Part shown: one piece after another, positions 1 to 6,621 of the stretch
Layout: each line of letters opens with the position of its first letter
How positions within the stretch are numbered: the first letter of the stretch is position 1
Assembly (NCBI GenBank): GCA_002440045.1
Contig: DJRI01000102.1
Coordinates: 1 to 11,833, forward strand
Direction of reading: 5' to 3'
Length of the DNA stretch: 11,833 bases
Source: Ruminococcaceae bacterium UBA6364
GTDB lineage: Bacteria; Bacillota; Clostridia; Oscillospirales; Acutalibacteraceae
The notes under the pieces: model-generated
Databases searched by the model: none
The model's input: the letters and a program-made list of their open reading frames with translations, nothing else
Told to the model about the DNA's origin: nothing
Program-made: the position numbers and the translations under genes

Positions 1-1556
1 GGTTCGATTCCGGCTCCATGCCGTTTGCGCAGCATCACTATCCGTTCGAGAACAAGGACGTGTTTGAAAAGCAGTTCCCGGCCGACTTCATTTCGGAGGC
101 GGTGGACCAAACGCGCGGCTGGTTCTATTCGCTTCTTGCGATTTCTACGCTTATTTTTAACAAAGCGCCTTATAAAAACGTTATAGTTCTCGGCCATGTT
201 CAGGATGAAAACGGTCAGAAAATGAGCAAGTCAAAGGGCAACGCCGTTGACCCGTTTGACGCGCTTGAGTCATACGGCGCAGACGCGATACGCTGGTATT
301 TCTATACAAACTCAGCCCCGTGGCTTCCGAACCGCTTCCACGGAAAAGCCGTGACAGAGGGTCAGCGCAAGTTTATGGGCACGCTTTGGAACACATATGC
401 GTTCTATGTGCTTTATGCTAATATAGACGAGTTTGACCCCACAAAATACAATATAAACGACTGCAAGCTTACGGTTATGGACAGGTGGCTTCTTTCAAAG
501 CTCAATTCAGCCGTTGCTTCGGTTGACGATAACCTTTCTAATTACAGAATTCCCGAGGCGGCAAAGGCTCTTCAGGATTTTGTTGACGAAATGAGCAACT
601 GGTACGTTCGCCGCGGCAGAGAGCGCTATTGGGCGCAGGGCCTTTCGGACGATAAAATTGCGGCTTATATGACGCTTTACACCGCGCTTGTTACCACTGC
701 AAAAACAGCCGCTCCGATGATTCCCTTTATGGCAGAGGCTATTTACAGAAACCTTGTTTGCAGCGTTGACAAAAACGCCCCCGAAAGCGTTCATCTTTGC
801 GACTTCCCGACCGTTCATACAGAGCTTATCGACAAAGAGCTTGAAAAGAATATGGATGAGGTTGTTGATATTGTCGTTCTCGGCAGGGCGGCAAGAAACG
901 GCTCCAACATCAAAAACCGTCAGCCGCTCAACACCATGTATGTTCAGTGCGACAAAACGGTTGACGGCTACTTTGCCGATATAATCCGCGACGAGCTTAA
1001 CGTTAAAAACGTTGATTTTGTAAAGGATGCTGGCACGCTTGTTTCGTATGTGTTCAAGCCCCAGTTAAAAACGCTCGGGCCGAAATACGGCAAACAGCTC
1101 GGCGAAATAAGAAATGCACTTGCTTCTCTTCCGAGTGAAGCAAAAGCACAGCTTGATAAAGACAAAAAGCTTACAATTTCGCTTTCTACGGGCGACATTG
1201 AACTTACGCAGGACGATTTGCTTATTGAAACAAAGCAAAAAGAGGGCGTGTTCACCGTCTCCGATAAGGGCGTTACGGTTGCGCTTGACACAACGCTCAC
1301 ACCCGAGCTTGTGGAAGAGGGCTTTGTTAAAGAGCTTATCAGCAAAATTCAGACAATGCGTAAAGAGTCCGACTTCAACGTAACCGACAGAATAGTCGTT
1401 ACAATCGGCGGAAGCGACAAAGTGTTTGACATAGCAAAGAAAAACGAAAAAGCTATTTCAAATATCGTGCTTTCAAACGATATTATAAAGGGCAACGGCG
1501 AAAAAGAATGGGATATTAACGGCGAAAACGTTACGCTTTCCGTTAAGCGCGCATAA
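1..1556 (+). CDS. ileS: Isoleucyl-tRNA synthetase, C-terminal half (5' end outside window)
   Basis: Charges tRNA-Ile with isoleucine in the cytoplasm. The frame is open from base 3 with FDSGSMPFAQ, the class I segment that normally follows the editing domain, so roughly the first half of a ~1040-residue enzyme lies upstream; 517 residues are visible. The ATP-binding KMSKS loop is at 219-233 in the context QKMSKSKGN, followed by AVDPFDALESYGADAIRWYF. The helical anticodon-binding domain follows, and the end (about 1240-1550) is the region starting VALDTTLTPELVEEG that is found at the C-terminus of the long, eukaryote-like bacterial type (IleS2). The C-terminal zinc-binding cysteines of the E. 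coli-type enzyme are absent. Known of the family: KMSKSKGN with this tail is typical of IleS2 in many Clostridia and Thermus. The family call is secure and the IleS2 subtype fairly so. It ends in a bidirectional terminator. Confidence 0.97.
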   Translation, partial: FDSGSMPFAQHHYPFENKDVFEKQFPADFISEAVDQTRGWFYSLLAISTLIFNKAPYKNVIVLGHVQDENGQKMSKSKGNAVDPFDALESYGADAIRWYFYTNSAPWLPNRFHGKAVTEGQRKFMGTLWNTYAFYVLYANIDEFDPTKYNINDCKLTVMDRWLLSKLNSAVASVDDNLSNYRIPEAAKALQDFVDEMSNWYVRRGRERYWAQGLSDDKIAAYMTLYTALVTTAKTAAPMIPFMAEAIYRNLVCSVDKNAPESVHLCDFPTVHTELIDKELEKNMDEVVDIVVLGRAARNGSNIKNRQPLNTMYVQCDKTVDGYFADIIRDELNVKNVDFVKDAGTLVSYVFKPQLKTLGPKYGKQLGEIRNALASLPSEAKAQLDKDKKLTISLSTGDIELTQDDLLIETKQKEGVFTVSDKGVTVALDTTLTPELVEEGFVKELISKIQTMRKESDFNVTDRIVVTIGGSDKVFDIAKKNEKAISNIVLSNDIIKGNGEKEWDINGENVTLSVKRA

Positions 1557-1575
1557 GAGTTCTATTATAAAAAAC

Positions 1576-1617
1576 TTTCCCCGCAAACGGTATATACCGC
1601 CTGCGGGGAGATTTTTT
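1576..1617. terminator. Bidirectional rho-independent terminator between ileS and the GPH symporter
   Basis: Arms CCCCGCA (1579-1585) and TGCGGGG (1602-1608) pair, extended by TTT/AGA-type pairs outward, and the loop holds a second self-complementary CGGTATATACCG (1588-1599). A T-run at 1612-1617 serves the + strand, and an A-run at 1570-1574 gives a T-run on the - strand, so it can end both ileS and the converging symporter gene. Confidence 0.9.
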
Positions 1618-1629
1618 ATTCAGAAGCTG

Positions 1630-3069
1630 TTATTCGGCAGAACGCGACGTGCGGACGTGTTCATAAATAGGTTCAAGCTTTTCTTTTGTAAGGGGATATG
1701 CGAATTTATAAAGCAGGAATATAAGAGTATATGTAACCGCGGGGATAAGCGTGCACACCGTGAGTATTCCTTCGCTTACGCCCTCAACATAACCGGCGTT
1801 TGCCATAACGTCAACGTCATAGCCGACCTTTCCGAGAAGCATAAGTCCGCCGTAATCCGCGGCAGTCTGACCGAGCTTTCGGCAGAAGGTATAAACGGCA
1901 TAAACAGCGCTTTCGTTTTTGATGCCCGTTTTATATTCCTGATAGTCTATTACGTCGGCAACAACAGCCCAGTTTGTGATTGAAACAAACGAATATCCGA
2001 AGCCGATGATGAAAAGAAGAATCATAAACAGCGCGGCATCGTCTCTTGAGGGCTTAATAACAAAGCAGGCTATTGCGGCTGCAGCCGAGAAAAACGCGCC
2101 GAGACCGCTAAGCTCTTTTTTGCCGTATTTTTTAACAAGCTTAGGAACAAACGGAATCATAAGCGCCATCGGCAAATACTGCGCTATCGTGCCTATTACC
2201 GAAAGGCTTGTGTTGCAAAAATAGTTTTTATAAAGATATTGGTTCAACGAAGCAAACTGAAGCTGACCGCTTATAAGAATACCCGTAAGCGCAAGCACAA
2301 CAAACGGTCTGCTTTTTAACATTCCGCCGTAAATCTTTTTAAGGTCAACGTGCGGCTCGCTTTCGGAAGGGACGCGCTCTTTGGTTGAAGCAAAGCAGGC
2401 GTAATAAAAGATTATCGCACAAACAGCCATGGCAAGCGCAAAAAGGAACATACCCTTTGCATTTGCAACGTTATAGGTGTTGCCGCTTGAATCTTTAGCC
2501 TTTGTGTAAATTATAAACGGCGCAAGAAGAAGCGGTGCGGCGCCGCCTATGCCGCCGCCGATTGTTCTGAAGGTCGAAAGAAGCGTTCTGCCCTCGGGGT
2601 CGTCGGTTATAACAGAGGCGAGCGAGCCGAACGGAACGTTCATACCCGTATAAAGCATACCGAAGGCTATGTATGTGACATAGGCAAAAAGAAGTATGAG
2701 CCAGTCGGTATTTGTAAAGCGGCTTATATCAAAAAAGCACAAAAGCTGTGACAGAGCAAGCGGAATTGCAAGCCATTTAAGGTAAGAACGGTATTTTCCG
2801 TCTTTGTTCGGGCGTTTTTTTGCCACGATTGAACCCCACATGGGGTCGTTTATTGCGTCCCAAAGTCTTGTTGTAAGAAAAAGCGTTGCAACCTTTCCTG
2901 TGCCGATTCTTAAAACGTCGGTATAAAAAACCTTAAGGAACGACGAAACGTATGTAAGAACAAACAGGTTGCCCGCGTCGCCGAGCATATAGCCCATGCC
3001 CTCTTTTATGCCGATTTTGTTGGGATGAGCGTTTTGAGGCGCGGCGGCTTTTTTTGTTTTATCTTTCAC
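1630..3069 (-). CDS. GPH-family (MelB-like) sugar:cation symporter
   Basis: A 479-residue inner-membrane transporter of the glycoside-pentoside-hexuronide:cation symporter family (major facilitator fold, about 12 hydrophobic helices). The family signature RLWDAINDPMWG is at residues 68-79; Asp71 and Asp75 align with the cation-site aspartates 55 and 59 of E. coli MelB. The second-half signature AVVADVIDYQEYKTG is also present. The hydrophilic N-terminus is rich in Lys and Pro. The start is GTG at 3069; AAGGAG (3078-3083 on the - strand) lies about 8 nt upstream, and a second AGGAG abuts the start too closely to be used. No ATG start fits. A consensus promoter and a leader hairpin precede it. 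It is divergent from glycerate 2-kinase, suggesting coupled uptake and metabolism of a sugar acid or related carbohydrate. The substrate cannot be told from sequence; the family is certain. Confidence 0.93.
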   Translation of the reverse strand: MKDKTKKAAAPQNAHPNKIGIKEGMGYMLGDAGNLFVLTYVSSFLKVFYTDVLRIGTGKVATLFLTTRLWDAINDPMWGSIVAKKRPNKDGKYRSYLKWLAIPLALSQLLCFFDISRFTNTDWLILLFAYVTYIAFGMLYTGMNVPFGSLASVITDDPEGRTLLSTFRTIGGGIGGAAPLLLAPFIIYTKAKDSSGNTYNVANAKGMFLFALAMAVCAIIFYYACFASTKERVPSESEPHVDLKKIYGGMLKSRPFVVLALTGILISGQLQFASLNQYLYKNYFCNTSLSVIGTIAQYLPMALMIPFVPKLVKKYGKKELSGLGAFFSAAAAIACFVIKPSRDDAALFMILLFIIGFGYSFVSITNWAVVADVIDYQEYKTGIKNESAVYAVYTFCRKLGQTAADYGGLMLLGKVGYDVDVMANAGYVEGVSEGILTVCTLIPAVTYTLIFLLYKFAYPLTKEKLEPIYEHVRTSRSAE

Positions 3070-3087
3070 TCCTATTACTCCTTTTTG

Positions 3088-3105
3088 CCGCAGGTTTTTC
3101 TGCGG
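3088..3105 (-). other. 5'-leader stem-loop just ahead of the symporter ribosome binding site
   Basis: CCGCAG (3088-3093) and CTGCGG (3100-3105) pair perfectly around a 6-nt loop. In the - strand transcript the hairpin begins roughly 10 nt after the predicted start site and ends 4 nt before the AAGGAG ribosome binding site. It has no T-run in the sense direction, so it is not a terminator. An mRNA-stabilising or translation-tuning hairpin is the likeliest role (inference). Confidence 0.55.
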
Positions 3106-3121
3106 TGTTTAATATACATAT

Positions 3122-3150
3122 ATTATGCATTAATATTTCCGAATTGTCAA
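3122..3150 (-). promoter_or_regulatory. SigA-type promoter for the GPH symporter
   Basis: Read on the - strand: TTGACA (3150-3145), 17-nt spacer, CATAAT (3127-3122). The -35 is perfect and the -10 differs from TATAAT at one base. The expected transcription start is near 3115, leaving a ~46-nt leader that carries the stem-loop. Confidence 0.8.
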
Positions 3151-3168
3151 TCGCAGTTCAACCATTTC

Positions 3169-3197
3169 TTGCTAAAGAGTGCCTTGTGTGCTAAAAT
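3169..3197 (+). promoter_or_regulatory. SigA-type promoter for glycerate 2-kinase
   Basis: TTGCTA (3169-3174), 17-nt spacer, TAAAAT (3192-3197). It lies 19 bp from the back of the opposite-facing symporter promoter, so one regulator bound between them could control both genes. The kinase ribosome binding site GGAGGG (3213-3218) is 5 nt before its ATG. Confidence 0.75.
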
Positions 3198-3223
3198 GTA
3201 AACAGTAAAAACGGAGGGCGCTT

Positions 3224-4477
3224 ATGGAAAACAGAGATATTTTATTAAAAAAAGACGCGCTTGACATAATTTCATATGCAATAAAAAAAGCAGACCCTTA
3301 TATTTCGACCGTGAGAACGCTTGAAGGCTTAAAGGACAGGTTGCCCAAAAGCGTTACCGTGTTTTCAATCGGAAAAGCCGCAGTGCCTATGGCAAACGCC
3401 GCGCAAAGCGTTTTAGGCGGCAGAATTAAAAACGGACTTGTTGTAACAAAATACGGTCACAAAAAGGGCTTTTCTTCAGAATATTTTGAAACGGTTGAAG
3501 CGGCGCACCCCGTAAGCGACGAAAACAGCGCCCTTGCCGCAGAAAAGGCAATCTCAATTGCAAAAAGTCTTAAAGAGGGCGACGCGCTTTTGGTGCTTCT
3601 TTCGGGCGGCGGCAGCGCGCTTTTTGAAAAAAGCATTCTTAATGAAGAAACGCAAAGGGATATAACAAAAAAGCTCCTTTCAAGGGGCGCCGATATTTAT
3701 GAAATAAACGCAATAAGGCGCAGAATATCACTTGTAAAGGGCGGGGGACTTGCCGCATTCGCGTACCCCGCAAAGGTTTATACGGTCGCGCTTTCGGACG
3801 TTCTCGGGAACGACAAAAGCACAATAGCCTCGGGCATTACTTTTAAATCGCCCGACGACGGCAGGGAAATAATCGGTATTGTGAAAAAATATCTTCCCGA
3901 ATACCTTGAGCTTTTCAGCGGCGGATTAAAAGATAAAGCCGATATGAAAATTAACGACGGCGGTTACTTTTTTGCGGGCGACATAACCTTGCTTGTGCTC
4001 TCTGCAAAAAAACGCGCCGAAGAGCTTGGATATACGGTTGAAAAGGTAAATATGAGCCTTACGGGCGAAGCGAAAGACGAGGCTTTAAGGCTTATAAAAG
4101 AAACGCCGAGAAACTTCGGGAAAAGAGCGTACATATACGGCGGCGAAACCGTGGTGACGTTAAACGGCGCGGGAAAGGGCGGCAGAAATCAGGAGATGGC
4201 GCTTAGTGCCGCAATAAATCTTAAAGGCGAAAGCGGAATTGTTTTTTCTTCGGTCGGCTCCGACGGGACGGACGGCCCCACCGACGCCGCCGGCGGCATA
4301 GTTTGCGGCAGCACATTTTTTGAAATGCAAAAAAACGGCGTTGACCCCGAAGAGGAACTGAAAAACAACAACTCATATTTCGCGCTGAAATCTGCCGGGG
4401 CGCTTGTTGTTACCGGCCCCACATGCACAAATGTAAACGATATTACGCTGATTCTTACAAATTACGGCGCAAAGTGA
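3224..4477 (+). CDS. Glycerate 2-kinase (MOFRL family)
   Basis: Cytoplasmic kinase that transfers ATP phosphate to D-glycerate to give 2-phosphoglycerate, feeding enolase. Its 417 residues match the usual length of the family (GckA/TtuD/GLYCTK type, not the GlxK type). The N-terminal DUF4147 domain carries VFSIGKAA (residues 46-53), the phosphate-binding loop LSGGGSAL (126-133) and the NAIRR segment (162-166). The C-terminal MOFRL domain carries YGGETVV (305-311), GAGKGGRNQE (315-324), the highly conserved GSDGTDGPTDAAGG (345-358) and GPTCTNVNDI near the end. The start ATG has GGAGGG at 5 nt spacing. Divergent pairing with a GPH symporter suggests a pathway such as sugar-acid, tartrate-like or serine/glycerate catabolism, but no dehydrogenase or aldolase partner lies in the window. 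Confidence 0.93.
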   Translation: MENRDILLKKDALDIISYAIKKADPYISTVRTLEGLKDRLPKSVTVFSIGKAAVPMANAAQSVLGGRIKNGLVVTKYGHKKGFSSEYFETVEAAHPVSDENSALAAEKAISIAKSLKEGDALLVLLSGGGSALFEKSILNEETQRDITKKLLSRGADIYEINAIRRRISLVKGGGLAAFAYPAKVYTVALSDVLGNDKSTIASGITFKSPDDGREIIGIVKKYLPEYLELFSGGLKDKADMKINDGGYFFAGDITLLVLSAKKRAEELGYTVEKVNMSLTGEAKDEALRLIKETPRNFGKRAYIYGGETVVTLNGAGKGGRNQEMALSAAINLKGESGIVFSSVGSDGTDGPTDAAGGIVCGSTFFEMQKNGVDPEEELKNNNSYFALKSAGALVVTGPTCTNVNDITLILTNYGAK

Positions 4478-4497
4478 GTGTAATTTTAATAAATATA

Positions 4498-4527
4498 TTG
4501 AAATTACATTACAAAGTATTGTATAAT
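4498..4527 (+). promoter_or_regulatory. Promoter upstream of the truncated ATPase
   Basis: TTGAAA (4498-4503), 18-nt spacer, TATAAT (4522-4527). The -35 overlaps an AT-rich dyad, TGTAATTT (4479-4486) and AAATTACA (4501-4508). Its -10 context TATTGTATAAT recurs exactly in the promoter of the second symporter (5002-5012). Confidence 0.65.
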
Positions 4528-4577
4528 GCATTTAATAAAAGAGCCGTTATCGGCAAAAATATTAAATGGTGATTTAT

Positions 4578-4703
4578 ATGGAAATTAAGAGAGACGAATA
4601 TTTGCAACGGCTGATTGTACGAAGACACAACGGTTTTATAAAGGTTATTACCGGAATACGCAGAAGCGGAAAGTCTTATTTACTCAACACCTTGTCAAAA
4701 TAA
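4578..4703 (+). pseudogene. 5' remnant of an AAA-superfamily ATPase (AAA_14/DUF4143 type)
   Basis: Only 41 codons, ATG at 4578 to TAA at 4701-4703, preceded by GGTGAT (4568-4573) 4 nt away and by an intact promoter. The peptide starts MEIKRDEYLQRLI and runs into VITGIRRSGKSYLL, a Walker A P-loop of the G-x-R-R-x-G-K-[ST] form seen at the N-terminus of the ~400-residue AAA_14/DUF4143 ATPases common in gut Firmicutes. Walker B, sensor and C-terminal domains are all missing. Homology stops at about codon 37; the last residues TLSK are an out-of-frame reading of the adjoining SH3b remnant. Expression signals are intact, so a short peptide could still be made, but it cannot be a working ATPase. 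Confidence 0.8.
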
Positions 4704-4884
4704 ATACTCCCGTTTTGAACATCAGCGCAGTTGCAGGAACGAACTGCAATAAACCGGTTGTATTACTGACAAAGGTACATACACCATTGTTGCCGAATTT
4801 GCCGGACAGGGTTCTGACAGTTGATGGGAAAAACCGAAGTCCGGTGCAGGCCGGATTTCTTTTGATTACTGCATCAAGTCATAA
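4691..4884 (+). pseudogene. Decayed bacterial SH3b domain, C-terminal end of a lost cell-wall protein
   Basis: Two frames must be joined to read it. First, 4691-4758 gives LVKINTPVLNISAVAGTNC then NKPV, matching the SH3b opening that usually reads V-LN-R-GAGTNY-K-V. After a frameshift near 4758, 4759-4884 gives CITDKGTYTIVAEFAG, an in-frame TGA (4822-4824), then WEKPKSGAGRISFDYCIKS and TAA (4882-4884). The familiar ending of these domains is W-G-K-LKSGAGWI-LDY. Such domains bind peptidoglycan and sit at the C-terminus of amidases, NlpC/P60 and lysozyme-like enzymes; no catalytic domain remains here. It is joined directly to the truncated ATPase, so a deletion or recombination event removed the rest of both genes. 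The identity rests on remembered family pattern, not on a search. Confidence 0.72.
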
Positions 4885-5067
4885 AAGGCTTGTTACTGCC
4901 CCGATACTAACCGCAATTATAACAGGTTGCTTTTAAACTGAACAAAATTGAACAAAATCCCGAAAACACTGCGTTTCGGGTGGTTGCAAATTGCACAAAA
5001 ATATTGTATAATACATACAATACGTGTTCGCTTTGCGGATACAAAAACATTTTTGCGGGTGATATAT
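4885..5067 (+). other. Non-coding spacer with short tandem repeat and hairpin before the second symporter
   Basis: It contains a perfect tandem 10-mer TGAACAAAAT at 4939-4948 and 4949-4958, then an inverted repeat CCCGAAA (4959-4965) / TTTCGGG (4974-4980). The hairpin has no T-run on the + strand and only a weak one on the - strand, so it is at best a poor terminator. A promoter and leader follow. No gene is seen. Confidence 0.5.
4984..5012 (+). promoter_or_regulatory. SigA-type promoter for the second GPH symporter
   Basis: TTGCAA (4984-4989), 17-nt spacer, perfect TATAAT (5007-5012). The expected start near 5019 leaves a ~49-nt leader to the TTG start at 5068. Because transcription starts here, any longer in-frame reading beginning upstream (for example at 4948) cannot be the native protein. 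Confidence 0.78.
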
Positions 5068-6540
5068 TTGAAAAATCCTGTCAAGTTTTTCTTTTCAAAA
5101 GAGGCAGAAGAGGGCTATGTGCCTAATTTTGACCTTTTAGCCCATTCGGCGGGGCTTTGCGGTCAGAATATGACGTATTCCTTTGTTGCCGGCTGGTGGT
5201 TCACTTTTTGCATCGACATTCTCGGAATCGACCCCAAAAAGGTGGGCATTATAACATCTGTCAGCAGACTTTGGGACGCTGTAAACGACCCGTTGATAGG
5301 CTCTCTTGTTGACAAATTCAGGTTCAAAAGCGGCGAAAAGCTCAGACCGTATACCCTGATAACGCCACCGATAATCGGTATTTTGTCGCTTCTTATGTTC
5401 GTCAACTTCCGCTTTGCCCCGGGTATAATTCTGGCGCTTATGATGGTTCTTTACTTTTTTTGGGACCTTACATATTCGTTTCAGGATGTTGCCCTGTGGG
5501 GACTTATAGCGGTTTCGTCGCCGCACTCCGAAGAGCGCACGCGCGTTGCACAGTGGATTTCGATAGGCGCGGGCGCGGGCGGCGCGCTTGTAGGGCTTTT
5601 TCCGAATCTTCTCGGCGACAACATTCTTAATGCATTTCACACAACGGCTGCCACAATGTATCTTGTCGGCGGACTCGTTTTCGGCTTGGGCGGCGAGCTT
5701 CTTTCAATGTCCGCCTACAGGCAAAAAGAGCGCATAAAAGCCGAAACCGAAAAAGCGGATACTTTAAAGGATATTTTTAACGGGCTTATGCACAACAAGG
5801 TGCTTCTTATAATTTCGCTTGCAAGATTTTTGCAGCAGGTAACGCCCGTGCTTGACTGGATACACTTTTTTGAAAGCAGCGTTTCGTATGACGTCGGCTC
5901 TGTTCACATCGACGGCGGCAACGCGCAATTCTTTTTCGGGCTTCTCACGGGAATCCCCGGAACGCTTTGTATGTTTGCCGCAACAAAAATAGTCGACAAA
6001 GTCGGCGGCAGAAAAAAGCTTTTGCTGTCTTCGCAGGTTGTCGCAATCGCCATGCGTATTATAGCGTATTTTGTCGGCTACAAGAGCATCGGCAGAATGG
6101 CTGTTGTTATGGTGCTTTATGCGGTTATGCAAATGCCCGCCATGATGATGGATATTTGCCACCGCTCACTGATTTCGGATTCGATAGATTACGTCGAATG
6201 GAAAACAGGCGTCAGAAACGAGGGCATTTCATTCTCGATACAAAACTTCATTTCAAAAATGCAGTCTGCCGTAACATCGCTTATAAAAGGCGGCATATTG
6301 TCGCTTCTTAAATACGACCAGACCATACCGCGCAAATATAACCAAAATGCTACCTATCTTAAGTGGCAGTGGCCGATATTTATGCTCGGCCCGGTTATAG
6401 GCGCTTTGATGTATCTTATTGTAATAAGCTTTGTTAAAGACGACAAGGCGCTTAAAGAGCGCGTTGAAAGCGAGCTTAAAGAGAGACGAAAACAGCTGGC
6501 TCTTGAGAAAAACGGCGAATCCGCCGAAGCGCAAGCTTAA
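5068..6540 (+). CDS. GPH-family (MelB-like) sugar:cation symporter, second copy
   Basis: A 490-residue membrane transporter with about 12 hydrophobic segments. The GPH signature RLWDAVNDPLIG is at residues 67-78 (Asp70 and Asp74 correspond to the MelB cation-site aspartates), and the second-half signature is SISDSIDYVEWKTG-like (DSIDYVEWKTGVRNEG). The start is chosen at TTG 5068: GGTGAT (5058-5063) is complementary to the 3' end of 16S rRNA and spaced 4 nt; an in-frame GTG at 5059 lies inside that site, and the promoter rules out longer forms. It has a charged C-terminal tail rich in Lys and Glu. It is clearly divergent from the symporter at 1630-3069, with different loops and C-terminus, so a different substrate is likely. 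No catabolic gene is adjacent, so the substrate is unknown. Confidence 0.92.
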   Translation: MKNPVKFFFSKEAEEGYVPNFDLLAHSAGLCGQNMTYSFVAGWWFTFCIDILGIDPKKVGIITSVSRLWDAVNDPLIGSLVDKFRFKSGEKLRPYTLITPPIIGILSLLMFVNFRFAPGIILALMMVLYFFWDLTYSFQDVALWGLIAVSSPHSEERTRVAQWISIGAGAGGALVGLFPNLLGDNILNAFHTTAATMYLVGGLVFGLGGELLSMSAYRQKERIKAETEKADTLKDIFNGLMHNKVLLIISLARFLQQVTPVLDWIHFFESSVSYDVGSVHIDGGNAQFFFGLLTGIPGTLCMFAATKIVDKVGGRKKLLLSSQVVAIAMRIIAYFVGYKSIGRMAVVMVLYAVMQMPAMMMDICHRSLISDSIDYVEWKTGVRNEGISFSIQNFISKMQSAVTSLIKGGILSLLKYDQTIPRKYNQNATYLKWQWPIFMLGPVIGALMYLIVISFVKDDKALKERVESELKERRKQLALEKNGESAEAQA

Positions 6541-6557
6541 AAATCAACATAATAATA

Positions 6558-6598
6558 AAAACGCACACGGCAAAATCAGCTCTTGCCGTGTGCGTTTT
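6558..6598. terminator. Strong bidirectional terminator between symporter and lipoprotein operon
   Basis: A perfect 16-bp stem: AAAACGCACACGGCAA (6558-6573) pairs with TTGCCGTGTGCGTTTT (6583-6598), with a 9-nt loop. It ends in TTTT on + and, by symmetry, TTTT plus further T/A on -, so it serves both the symporter and the convergent lipoprotein operon. Confidence 0.93.
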
Positions 6599-6621
6599 AT
6601 AATCAGTGGTTAATTTTTGGG

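Noticed and set aside
968..1345. Minus-strand open frame within ileS
   Set aside because: Ser/Thr/Pro-rich low-complexity translation typical of the antisense of a real gene; no start signals.
4715..4936. Apparent 73-codon open frame in the intergenic region
   Set aside because: Its first part reads as the beginning of an SH3b domain whose continuation is in another frame; after ~4758 it is an out-of-frame reading of the decayed domain.
4959..4980. Terminator before the second symporter
   Set aside because: The CCCGAAA/TTTCGGG hairpin has no T-run on + and only a broken one on -; kept only as a hairpin.
4948..5067. In-frame 40-codon N-terminal extension of the second symporter starting at TTG 4948
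   Set aside because: The gene's own promoter (4984-5012) lies inside it, the extension is basic and unlike GPH N-termini, and a GGTGAT ribosome binding site precedes the TTG at 5068.
5137..5640. Long minus-strand open frame opposite the second symporter
   Set aside because: Very rich in Arg and Lys, no ribosome binding site or family likeness, fully inside a well-supported gene; a mirror of its codon bias.
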